7,385 bases of DNA from NCBI GenBank assembly GCA_949746285.1, contig CATJZH010000071.1:1-7385 (forward strand), written 5' to 3'. The notes below the pieces were generated by a model. It saw only the letters and a program-made list of their open reading frames with translations, did no database searches and was not told where the DNA came from. This document shows positions 1-4,459 of this stretch, piece after piece. Positions within the stretch are counted from its first letter, which is position 1. Each line of letters begins with the position of its first letter. The stretch comes from an uncultured Clostridia bacterium. Its GTDB lineage: Bacteria > Bacillota > Clostridia > TANB77 > CAG-508. The position numbers were made by a program, and so were the translations under genes.

Positions 1-7
1 TACTCAT
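1..7 (-). CDS. Possible start of a minus-strand gene running off the left edge
   Basis: Read on the minus strand, an ATG at 7-5 follows a GGAGG at 24-20, with a spacer of 12 bases, slightly long for a Gram-positive ribosome site. Only the first two codons (Met-Ser) are inside the window, so nothing can be said about the product. The ribosome site and the G-over-C bias of the minus strand to its right suggest transcription leftwards, but chance is possible in such a short view. Confidence 0.3.
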
Positions 8-93
8 AATAAAAAACTACCTCCAAAAATTAAAATTTTTCATTTTCAAAAAAGCACCTACAAGAGCCAAATTTCTAAGAACGAACGTACCAC

Positions 94-119
94 ACCCATT
101 GGGTAAAAATTGGGTAAAA
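94..119. repeat. Short palindrome merged with an 11-bp tandem repeat
   Basis: ATTGGGTAAAA occurs twice in direct tandem (98-108 and 109-119). The first copy also forms the palindrome ACCCA-T-TGGGT at 94-104. The site lies in the gene-poor left region, about 90 bases upstream of the possible minus-strand start at position 7. It could be a protein-binding site, or just a slippage product; no function can be assigned. Confidence 0.5.
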
Positions 120-378
120 TCCTCTTCCAAAAACCTCCTAAAAATGCACAAATGTTCCATAAACCAAAACTCTTGTAAATAGTGATATACCAACAAAAGC
201 TCTAATTTTCACAAACCCACAAAAACCGTTCATCCGTCGCTCATAACCCGAAGCTTCAAACACAGCCCCATTCCATCTCAAATCATCAGATTGACATTTA
301 TTATAAAAAGCGAATTTTGAAAATTTTATATATAAAAAATCATAATAAACCCAAGAAAAAAGTAAAAACACAATAAAC

Positions 379-401
379 CCTATAACAACGAAGTTATAAG
401 G
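379..401. other. Small hairpin of unknown role
   Basis: TATAAC (381-386) and GTTATA (393-398) pair around the loop AACGAA, extended by CC (379-380) and GG (400-401) across a one-base bulge. No T-run follows directly on either strand, so it is not an obvious terminator. It sits near the edge of the region with different composition and could belong to a recombination or regulatory site, but nothing proves this. Confidence 0.3.
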
Positions 402-449
402 CTTGATTTACAGTCATATTTTTAATGCAAGGAAACATTAAATATTTTA

Positions 450-465
450 ATTAGAACTATCTAAT
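450..465 (-). terminator. Weak hairpin at the 3' end of the XRE gene
   Basis: ATTAGA (450-455) and TCTAAT (460-465) form a six-pair stem with a four-base loop. It overlaps the stop codon of the repressor gene (461-463), and on the minus strand it is followed by TAAAATATTT. The stem is A+T-rich and the T-run is interrupted, so termination would be weak at best. Confidence 0.25.
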
Positions 466-697
466 CTTGTTCAACAACATCGAATATAGGATCAGAAAAA
501 AATTCTTGTAAAGTAATATTAAAACCATTACAAATATGAAGAAGGGTATCTAGTTTTAGGAGTTCAGTTTTTCCAGATCTAAAAGTACTAATTGTAGAAC
601 AAGGAATGCCAGAATATTTGCATAAATCCCATACTTTCATGTTTTTAAGTTCTAAATAATAATTAAGTCTTTTTCTAATAGCATCTGATAATTTCAT
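461..697 (-). CDS. Small XRE/Cro-type helix-turn-helix regulator
   Basis: A 78-residue, single-domain DNA-binding protein of the Cro/C1 (XRE) type. The helix-turn-helix lies at about residues 22-42: a first helix VWDLCKYSG, a turn at IPCS, and a recognition helix around STISTFRSG. The tail has the usual LDTLLHICNGFNITLQEFF pattern, in which the last helices pack against the domain. There is no extra sensor or protease domain. The ATG at 697-695 follows a TGAGGTG ribosome site at 709-703. The gene is divergent from the 861 gene; the shared spacer holds an inverted repeat that is a plausible operator. By analogy with small XRE repressors of mobile elements it may repress itself and the neighbouring promoters, including those of the secretion genes. 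Family assignment is firm; target and role are inferred. Confidence 0.9.
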   Translation of the reverse strand: MKLSDAIRKRLNYYLELKNMKVWDLCKYSGIPCSTISTFRSGKTELLKLDTLLHICNGFNITLQEFFSDPIFDVVEQD

Positions 698-717
698 TTT
701 AACACCTCATAATAATA

Positions 718-746
718 TATATAAAAATGATAGCAAATATATGCAA
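718..746 (-). promoter_or_regulatory. Candidate promoter of the XRE gene
   Basis: On the minus strand, TTGCAT (746-741) is followed after 17 bases by TATATA (723-718). This gives a very short leader before the TGAGGTG ribosome site at 709-703. An alternative is an extended -10 (TGC then TATCAT, at 732-727) without a good -35. Either would place the inverted repeat at 752-800 just upstream. Such A+T-rich matches arise easily by chance. Confidence 0.35.
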
Positions 747-751
747 AATAT

Positions 752-800
752 TACTTTGGTGAATTGAAAAAGAAACACAAAATTTCAATTAACCGAAGTA
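752..800. promoter_or_regulatory. Interrupted inverted repeat between divergent genes, candidate operator
   Basis: TACTTTGGTGAATTGAAA (752-769) and TTTCAATTAACCGAAGTA (783-800) are reverse complements at 16 of 18 positions, separated by 13 bases. The element sits between the candidate repressor promoter and the promoter at 811. A second small palindrome, CGAA-GTAG-TTCG (794-805), overlaps its right arm and ends five bases before that promoter's -35. The arrangement suits binding by a regulator at two half-sites, with the adjacent XRE protein the natural candidate. A hairpin in RNA is the alternative. Confidence 0.5.
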
Positions 801-810
801 GTTCGATATG

Positions 811-839
811 TTGAAAAAAAATAATATATATGTTAGAAT
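811..839 (+). promoter_or_regulatory. Sigma-A-type promoter of the 102-residue protein gene
   Basis: TTGAAA (811-816), a 17-base spacer, then TAGAAT (834-839) preceded by an extended -10 TGT (831-833). Transcription would start near 846, only just before the AAAGGAG ribosome site at 847-853, so the leader would be very short. The 14 bases at 808-821 recur exactly at the machinery promoter (3558-3571). Confidence 0.75.
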
Positions 840-860
840 ATAAAACAAAGGAGAGAGAAT

Positions 861-1169
861 ATGGAAAATAATAATTTTAAAGATATCCTTAGTGATTACA
901 AAAAACGATATTTATATGAACCTAGAATAAATATTATGAAATACTTAAGCAAAAATTTAAAAGAATGCTTGGACAAATTAGAAATTGAAATTGAGGACAG
1001 ATTATATACAGAATATGATTATGACTTAATAGATGAAAAAATATTAGATTATTATACAGATGGTACTTTCGAACCTATAAAATCATTAGACGAAAAAGGT
1101 GTCTCTAAAGAAGAATATAATGCTATATTAGAAGCTTTTTCAAAAATTGTTCAAGATTATAATTTATAA
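861..1169 (+). CDS. Hypothetical acidic 102-residue protein
   Basis: I do not recognise this protein. It is small, with no signal peptide or membrane segment, so probably cytoplasmic. It is rich in charged residues (24 Asp/Glu against 15 Lys/Arg) and in tyrosine (11 of 102), with one cysteine (residue 36). Predicted mostly helical, with an acidic EIEIED stretch at 41-46 and a C-terminal part (KEEYNAILEAFSKIVQDY, 83-100) that looks like an amphipathic helix. The ATG at 861 has a clear AAAGGAG at 847-853 and its own promoter, and a terminator follows, so it is a one-gene unit. It lies between the divergent XRE gene and the pilin operon; an accessory or regulatory role in the element is possible but not shown by sequence. 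Confidence 0.8.
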   Translation: MENNNFKDILSDYKKRYLYEPRINIMKYLSKNLKECLDKLEIEIEDRLYTEYDYDLIDEKILDYYTDGTFEPIKSLDEKGVSKEEYNAILEAFSKIVQDYNL

Positions 1170-1176
1170 TAAAAAT

Positions 1177-1217
1177 AATTTCCACAATTTTAATATAATT
1201 TGTGGAAATTTTTATTT
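1177..1217 (+). terminator. Rho-independent terminator after the 102-residue protein gene
   Basis: AATTTCCACAA (1177-1187) pairs with TTGTGGAAATT (1200-1210), an 11-pair stem with a 12-base loop, followed by TTTATTT. It starts eight bases after the stop codon. An A-run on the left flank means it could also work on the minus strand. It separates this gene from the pilin operon. Confidence 0.75.
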
Positions 1218-1324
1218 GTATTAAAAATACTTAAAAAATTCTATTTACAAAAAAAGACATATAAGTTAATATAAAAATATAAATAAATTTTAAGGGAATT
1301 TAAGTAGTAAGAAAATGTCAAAAG

Positions 1325-1353
1325 TTGAAAACATTTTGTAAAAATGTTATAAT
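1325..1353 (+). promoter_or_regulatory. Near-consensus promoter of the pilin operon
   Basis: TTGAAA (1325-1330), a 17-base spacer, and a perfect TATAAT (1348-1353) with extended -10 TGT (1345-1347). Transcription should start near 1360, about 30 bases before the first pilin gene. This is a strong promoter by sequence. Its spacer is filled by a perfect palindrome (1330-1348), suggesting that it is controlled. Confidence 0.85.
1330..1348. promoter_or_regulatory. Palindromic candidate operator inside the pilin promoter
   Basis: AACATTTT-GTA-AAAATGTT is a perfect inverted repeat with 8-base arms and a 3-base centre. It runs from the last base of the -35 to the first base of the -10. A dimeric repressor bound here would block RNA polymerase. 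A further AAAATGT lies just upstream at 1312-1318. The adjacent small XRE protein is a candidate binder. A+T-rich palindromes do arise by chance; the exact fit between the two promoter elements is what makes this one notable. Confidence 0.5.
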
Positions 1354-1389
1354 TATTATAGTGATGAAATAAGAACGGAGGATAAATCT

Positions 1390-1821
1390 ATGAAAAGAAA
1401 AGTTATAAGTGTAATTTTAATATTATTATTGTCAATTACTTTATTACAAAGCAATATATATGCAACAGGGACACCTGCTTCAACAAGCACACCGACTTCA
1501 ACAGGAGCTCCTCAAACAGGAGGAAGCGGATTTGATTGGAATAGTAAAAAAACTGAGATGATGACTAAAGAAGGAGATAAAGCTGTAACAGATCCAATAA
1601 ATAAAATTGCAGGAACAGCTATAACAGTTACACAAGTTATTTCAATCGGTGTAGCAATAATAATGCTAATTGTATTAGCAATGAAATATATGTCATCAGC
1701 ACCAGGAGATAAAGCAACAATAAAAAATCATGCAGTTGTTTATGTAGTTGGAGCAATTGTAATGTTTGCATGTACAGGAATATTAGGAATTATAAAACAA
1801 TTTGCAAGTGTAGTTAGTTAA
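1390..1821 (+). CDS. VirB2/TrbC-like pilin, paralog 1
   Basis: A 143-residue secreted membrane protein with the layout of a T4SS pilin subunit. Residues 1-25 form a signal peptide (Lys/Arg start, long hydrophobic core, probable cleavage after IYA). A Ser/Thr/Pro/Gly-rich linker follows (about 26-47), then a charged stretch, a first membrane segment (about 78-98), a short loop KYMSSAPGDKATIKNHA (99-115) and a second membrane segment (116-135). The hydrophobic-loop-hydrophobic layout with a Lys-rich loop resembles VirB2/TrbC pilins and the pilin-like proteins of Gram-positive conjugative elements. The ATG has GGAGG at 1377-1381, eight bases away. It is the first gene of a five-gene pilin operon and shares 36 identical bases with the next gene. 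Pilin identity rests on topology and on the PrgI/VirB4 neighbours, not on recognised family signatures alone. Confidence 0.8.
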   Translation: MKRKVISVILILLLSITLLQSNIYATGTPASTSTPTSTGAPQTGGSGFDWNSKKTEMMTKEGDKAVTDPINKIAGTAITVTQVISIGVAIIMLIVLAMKYMSSAPGDKATIKNHAVVYVVGAIVMFACTGILGIIKQFASVVS

Positions 1822-2117
1822 TAAAAGTAGAGAGGTAATGTATATGAAAAAAATTATAATAGTATTTTTTATAATAATGTTAGTAACACCTATTTTTTTA
1901 ATACAGTCAAATGCAACTCAAGGAGAGGGGACTTCTTATAATGCAAAAATGGGAGAATTAATTAATAGTAAGTGGTCAGATTCAACTTCAGCAAGTAGTA
2001 AAGCCACTTCACTACTTACAACAATAATAGTTGGAGTAAAAATTGCAGCAGTAGCAGTAGCAATAGTTATGTTATTAGCAGTAGCAATGAAATATATGTC
2101 ATCAGCACCAGGAGATA
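1676..2117 (+). repeat. 36-bp identical stretch shared by pilin paralogs 1 and 2
   Basis: Bases 1676-1711 in the first pilin gene are identical to 2082-2117 in the second. They encode the end of the first membrane segment and the loop AMKYMSSAPGD. A 20-base identity also links paralogs 2 and 3 (2051-2070 and 2463-2482), in the first membrane segment. Identity at base level, in genes that differ elsewhere, indicates fairly recent duplication or gene conversion. Confidence 0.85.
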
Positions 2118-2227
2118 GAGCAGAAATAAAAAAACATGCAGTTCCTTTTGTAGTTGGAGCATTTGTATTATTTGGTGCGTCTGGAATTTTAACATTAATA
2201 CAAGAAATTTCAAAAGCTTTTAATTAA
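1844..2227 (+). CDS. VirB2/TrbC-like pilin, paralog 2
   Basis: A 127-residue protein with a signal peptide (about 1-24, probable cleavage after SNA), a polar segment of about 35 residues, a first membrane segment (about IVGVKIAAVAVAIVMLLAVA), the loop MKYMSSAPGDRAEIKKHA and a second membrane segment ending FGASGILTLI. The loop and flanks are nearly identical to paralog 1. An ATG at 1838 is in frame, but the AGAGG at 1831-1835 is only two bases from it and eight from the ATG at 1844, so the later start is preferred. It begins 22 bases after the stop of paralog 1. It lacks the Ser/Thr-rich linker of paralog 1, so the mature N-terminus differs while the membrane core is conserved. Confidence 0.8.
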   Translation: MKKIIIVFFIIMLVTPIFLIQSNATQGEGTSYNAKMGELINSKWSDSTSASSKATSLLTTIIVGVKIAAVAVAIVMLLAVAMKYMSSAPGDRAEIKKHAVPFVVGAFVLFGASGILTLIQEISKAFN

Positions 2228-2246
2228 GTAATAGAATGAGGTAAAT

Positions 2247-2648
2247 ATGAAGAAAAAAAATAGAATGTCAGTTATTAGAATATTTGTAACTATTTGTATT
2301 ACTTTTTTAGTGTTAAGTGTTTTTTCAACTGTACTTGCAACAGAAGGTGGAACTTCGAATTTTAATCCAGCAGAATTTAATTCTGGAGGAGTAAGCTCAA
2401 AAGTAACAGATGTAGTAGAGAACACAAGTGGTACAATAGTTGCAGCTTTAAGAATTATATCTGTAGCAGTAGCAATAGTTATAATATTAGTTATAGCTAT
2501 GAAATATATGATGTCTTCTTCAGGAGATAGAGCAGATATTAAAAAACATGCAGTTTCTTATGTTACAGGAACATTTATACTTTTTGCAGCAGCTCAAATT
2601 ATAGCTACATTAATAGAAGTTGCAGATAAACTATTTCCAACAAAATAG
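2247..2648 (+). CDS. VirB2/TrbC-like pilin, paralog 3
   Basis: A 133-residue protein: a positively charged start and hydrophobic signal segment with probable cleavage after VLA (about residue 31), an Asn/Ser/Gly-rich polar segment, a first membrane segment (IISVAVAIVIILVIA), the loop MKYMMSSSGDRADIKKHA and a second membrane segment (VSYVTGTFILFAAAQIIATLI). The loop proline of paralogs 1 and 2 is replaced by serine (SSSGD), and the FGASGIL end by FAAAQII. The ribosome site GAGG at 2238-2241 is the weakest in the operon. An internal ATG (2265) has no ribosome site, so the ATG at 2247 is kept. It starts 19 bases after paralog 2. Confidence 0.8.
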   Translation: MKKKNRMSVIRIFVTICITFLVLSVFSTVLATEGGTSNFNPAEFNSGGVSSKVTDVVENTSGTIVAALRIISVAVAIVIILVIAMKYMMSSSGDRADIKKHAVSYVTGTFILFAAAQIIATLIEVADKLFPTK

Positions 2649-2685
2649 AATTTAAAGGAAAGTATAAGTTAAAGGTGATGATGTT

Positions 2686-3054
2686 ATGAAGAGAAAGATA
2701 GTAAAAATATTAATACTAATATTGTGTTGTATAATGGCATTTTCTGTAATATCTTTAGCAGATGTAAAAGATTTTAGTGGTAAAATAACTGGTGAGGGTG
2801 CAAATAGTTCTAGAGGTGTTATTGTAAAAATAATTGCAACTAGTTTAAATACAATAAGAATTGTCGGAATAGCAGTAGCTGTTGTTATGCTAATGGTAGT
2901 TGCATGTAAATATATAGTAGCTTCTGCAGGCGATAAAGCTGACATAAAAAAATATGCTACAAATTATATTATAGGAGCTCTTGTTTTATTTGGAGCTTCA
3001 GGAATTATAACTATAGCTAAAAACTTTGTAGAAGGAGCTTTTAAAGAAAATTAG
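2686..3054 (+). CDS. VirB2/TrbC-like pilin, paralog 4
   Basis: A 122-residue protein, the shortest of the series. Signal peptide about 1-25 (cleavage after SLA), a short polar segment, a first membrane segment (RIVGIAVAVVMLMVVA), the loop CKYIVASAGDKADIKKYA and a second membrane segment (TNYIIGALVLFGASGIITI). A cysteine replaces the Met or Ile before the loop KY. The ribosome site is AAAGGTGATG at 2671-2680, which matches the extended anti-Shine-Dalgarno. Two upstream ATGs (2678, 2681) read ATG-ATG-TTA-TGA and stop on top of the real start, forming an ATGA overlap. The 37-base gap before it also has a spare AAAGGAA at 2654-2660. Confidence 0.8.
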   Translation: MKRKIVKILILILCCIMAFSVISLADVKDFSGKITGEGANSSRGVIVKIIATSLNTIRIVGIAVAVVMLMVVACKYIVASAGDKADIKKYATNYIIGALVLFGASGIITIAKNFVEGAFKEN

Positions 3055-3087
3055 TTCTAAAAATTCGTTTGAAAGGAGAGCTGTGTT

Positions 3088-3471
3088 ATGAAAAAGATGA
3101 TTTTAATACTATTTTTAATATTTACAGTATTGGTAGTGTTTAATATAAATAGTGTATATGCAGATGATATTACAGATCCAACAACAGTAATAAACAGCAT
3201 GTCAGGAGCACAAGCTTCCAATATGGCTAGTGCTGATAATAATATAGGAAAAATAATAAATACAGTTATTGGATTGTTACAGGTAGCGGGTACAGGTATT
3301 TCAATTATTGTAGTAACAGTTTTAGGTATAAAATATTTATTAGCTAGCCCATCAGAAAAAGCGGATACTAAAAAAGCAATACTTCCTATAGTTATAGGTT
3401 GTGTACTTTTATTTGGAGCGGTAAATTTAATGGCAGCAATTAGTGATATGGCAACACAAATATTTAAATAA
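3088..3471 (+). CDS. VirB2/TrbC-like pilin, paralog 5 (divergent)
   Basis: A 127-residue protein with a signal peptide (1-25, cleavage after VYA), a polar Asp/Ser/Asn-rich segment (about 26-52), a first membrane segment (about 56-82), the loop IKYLLASPSEKADTKKA and a second membrane segment (ILPIVIGCVLLFGAVNLMAAI). It keeps KY, the Ser-Pro turn, KAD and the FGA of the family, but GD has become SE and the sequence is clearly more diverged than paralogs 1-4. The GAAAGGAG at 3071-3078 fixes the start. It is the last gene of the pilin operon: a strong terminator follows the stop by about 20 bases. Confidence 0.78.
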   Translation: MKKMILILFLIFTVLVVFNINSVYADDITDPTTVINSMSGAQASNMASADNNIGKIINTVIGLLQVAGTGISIIVVTVLGIKYLLASPSEKADTKKAILPIVIGCVLLFGAVNLMAAISDMATQIFK

Positions 3472-3493
3472 TTATTAAAATAAAAAAATCAAG

Positions 3494-3519
3494 TCTCAGA
3501 ATTTTCTGAGATTTTTTTT
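3494..3519 (+). terminator. Strong terminator of the pilin operon
   Basis: TCTCAGA (3494-3500) and TCTGAGA (3505-3511) form a seven-pair stem with loop ATTT, followed directly by eight T (3512-3519). It begins 22 bases after the stop of the fifth pilin gene and separates the pilin operon from the machinery operon. Some readthrough cannot be excluded. Confidence 0.9.
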
Positions 3520-3560
3520 GTTACATTTGTATTAAAATTAGCAAATATTAAAGAAAAATG

Positions 3561-3589
3561 TTGAAAAAAAACGGCCTATTGAGTATAAT
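3561..3589 (+). promoter_or_regulatory. Near-consensus promoter of the T4SS machinery operon
   Basis: TTGAAA (3561-3566), a 17-base spacer and TATAAT (3584-3589). The predicted start near 3596 leaves about 40 bases before the sixth pilin gene. The spacer has no palindrome, unlike the pilin promoter, but AAAATGTT (3555-3562) overlaps the -35 and AAAATGT recurs in the leader at 3613-3619. The 14 bases at 3558-3571 are identical to 808-821 at the promoter of the 102-residue protein gene. Confidence 0.85.
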
Positions 3590-3634
3590 TAATATAATAG
3601 TATAAATGTGTCAAAATGTAAGGAGGCGATATGC

Positions 3635-4102
3635 ATGTTAGGAAAAAATAGAGTGATAATTAAATTAATTATATCTATATTTATAGTATGTACAATTTGC
3701 TTAAATCTACATACAGTATGGGCTGCACCTACTACAGACCCAGGATCTTCTTCGACTACAACTTCCGGTTCAACTTCTGGTTCAGCAGATACAGGAGATG
3801 GAATGCTAAAACAAATGCAAGGAGATATAGATGAATTTAAAAAAGCAGGAAAAGGAAAAAGCGATTTTAAAGTTGGTGATGTTACTAAAAATTTTGTAAG
3901 TCTTGCACAAATATTAACAATGGTTGGTGCAGGTATTATGGTAGCAGTAACAACATATATGGGTATAAAATATTTAACAGGTGGACCAGAGGCTCAAGCT
4001 AAATTAAAAACACAATTAATAGGAGTAATGGTTTCAGGAATGGTAATATTTGGAGCCTACTTTATATGGAAAACAGTAGTAAACATAGTGTCTACTTTTT
4101 AA
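3635..4102 (+). CDS. VirB2/TrbC-like pilin, sixth and most divergent, first gene of machinery operon
   Basis: A 155-residue protein with a signal peptide (about 1-30, cleavage after VWA), a Ser/Thr/Gly-rich linker (about 32-54), a charged segment (about 57-86), a first membrane segment (about 88-111), the loop IKYLTGGPEAQAKLKTQ (111-127) and a second membrane segment (128-149). It keeps KY-(L/M)-x-x-x-P and the FGA motif of paralogs 1-5 but is otherwise distant. A longer frame from a GTG at 3608 would swallow the ribosome site; AGGAGG at 3621-3626, eight bases before the ATG at 3635, decides the start. Lying 12 bases before the PrgI gene and under the machinery promoter, it may be the core pilin or channel subunit, with the five upstream copies as alternatives or accessories. 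That role split is inferred. Confidence 0.8.
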   Translation: MLGKNRVIIKLIISIFIVCTICLNLHTVWAAPTTDPGSSSTTTSGSTSGSADTGDGMLKQMQGDIDEFKKAGKGKSDFKVGDVTKNFVSLAQILTMVGAGIMVAVTTYMGIKYLTGGPEAQAKLKTQLIGVMVSGMVIFGAYFIWKTVVNIVSTF

Positions 4103-4114
4103 GGAGGAATTTTA

Positions 4115-4459
4115 ATGGGAACTTATCCAATACCTCGTAATTATAGAGGAGAATCAAGAATTTTATATATATTTACAATGAAATCTTTAATAACAACAGC
4201 AATTGGAGCAATGGTTGGATCAATATTTTTCTTGCTATTTAAAGCATTTGGGATGACTTTAGTAGGAATAATAATTACAGCCTTTTTTGCACTTATAGGA
4301 TTTGCAGTTGGAGCAATAAAAATTCCTACGATAGTAGCATTTCCAATAACAAAAAAGATTGGTGGGGAACCAATTGGAGAAATTATTTTAAGATATATAA
4401 AATTTAAGAAAAATAGAAAGATGTATGTGTACAAAGGAGGAAAGAAAGATGGGGAGTAG
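4115..4459 (+). CDS. prgI: PrgI-family protein, VirB3-like inner-membrane T4SS component
   Basis: A 114-residue membrane protein. It opens with YPIPRNYRGESRIL (4-17), the usual start of the PrgI family. Two membrane segments follow (about 24-42 and 47-67), then the family's conserved C-terminal part: IKIPT (68-72), KKIGGEPIGEIILRYIKFKK (80-99) and a closing MYVYKGG. Length is normal for the family. PrgI proteins of Gram-positive conjugative systems take the VirB3 position, at the membrane next to VirB4. AAGGAGG (4101-4107) overlaps the stop of the sixth pilin gene and is seven bases from the ATG. Its last 11 bases overlap the start of the next gene, whose ribosome site lies within this reading frame, so translation of the two is probably coupled. 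Confidence 0.88.
   Translation: MGTYPIPRNYRGESRILYIFTMKSLITTAIGAMVGSIFFLLFKAFGMTLVGIIITAFFALIGFAVGAIKIPTIVAFPITKKIGGEPIGEIILRYIKFKKNRKMYVYKGGKKDGE

Larger units (their letters stand above)
8..460. other. Gene-poor stretch of different base composition
   Basis: About 450 bases without a convincing gene. By hand count 61-300 is about 38% G+C, against roughly 15-32% in other lines of the window, and the plus strand there has more C than G, as the template strand of a leftward gene would. Two short minus-strand open frames lie in it: a GTG-started 77-codon frame (371-138) without a ribosome site, and a 37-codon frame (130-17). They use codons such as CGA, CGG and GGG that the other genes avoid. 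I recognise neither; they could be remnants of a decayed gene, or a transcribed leader of whatever starts at the left edge. Small repeats and hairpins inside it are listed separately. Confidence 0.5.

Noticed and set aside
138..371. Minus-strand GTG-started open frame of 77 codons
   Set aside because: No ribosome site before the GTG, codon use unlike the other genes, and no recognisable domain. Kept only as a comment on the left region.
381..398. Resemblance of the minus strand (ATAACTTCGTTGTTAT) to a loxP arm
   Set aside because: Only part of one arm matches; the 8-base spacer and second arm of a lox site are absent. It is a simple hairpin with a similar loop.
794..805. CGAA-GTAG-TTCG as a LexA/DinR box
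   Set aside because: The Bacillus-type box needs CGAAC-N4-GTTCG; the inner C and G are missing and the half-site geometry is shorter.
3608..3634. GTG at 3608 as start of the sixth pilin
   Set aside because: It would put the AGGAGG ribosome site inside the coding region and place charged residues and cysteines before the signal peptide; the ATG at 3635 is correctly spaced.
4425..4448. ATG at 4425 as start of the TraC-like protein
   Set aside because: No ribosome site precedes it, while AAAGGAGG lies eight bases before the ATG at 4449.
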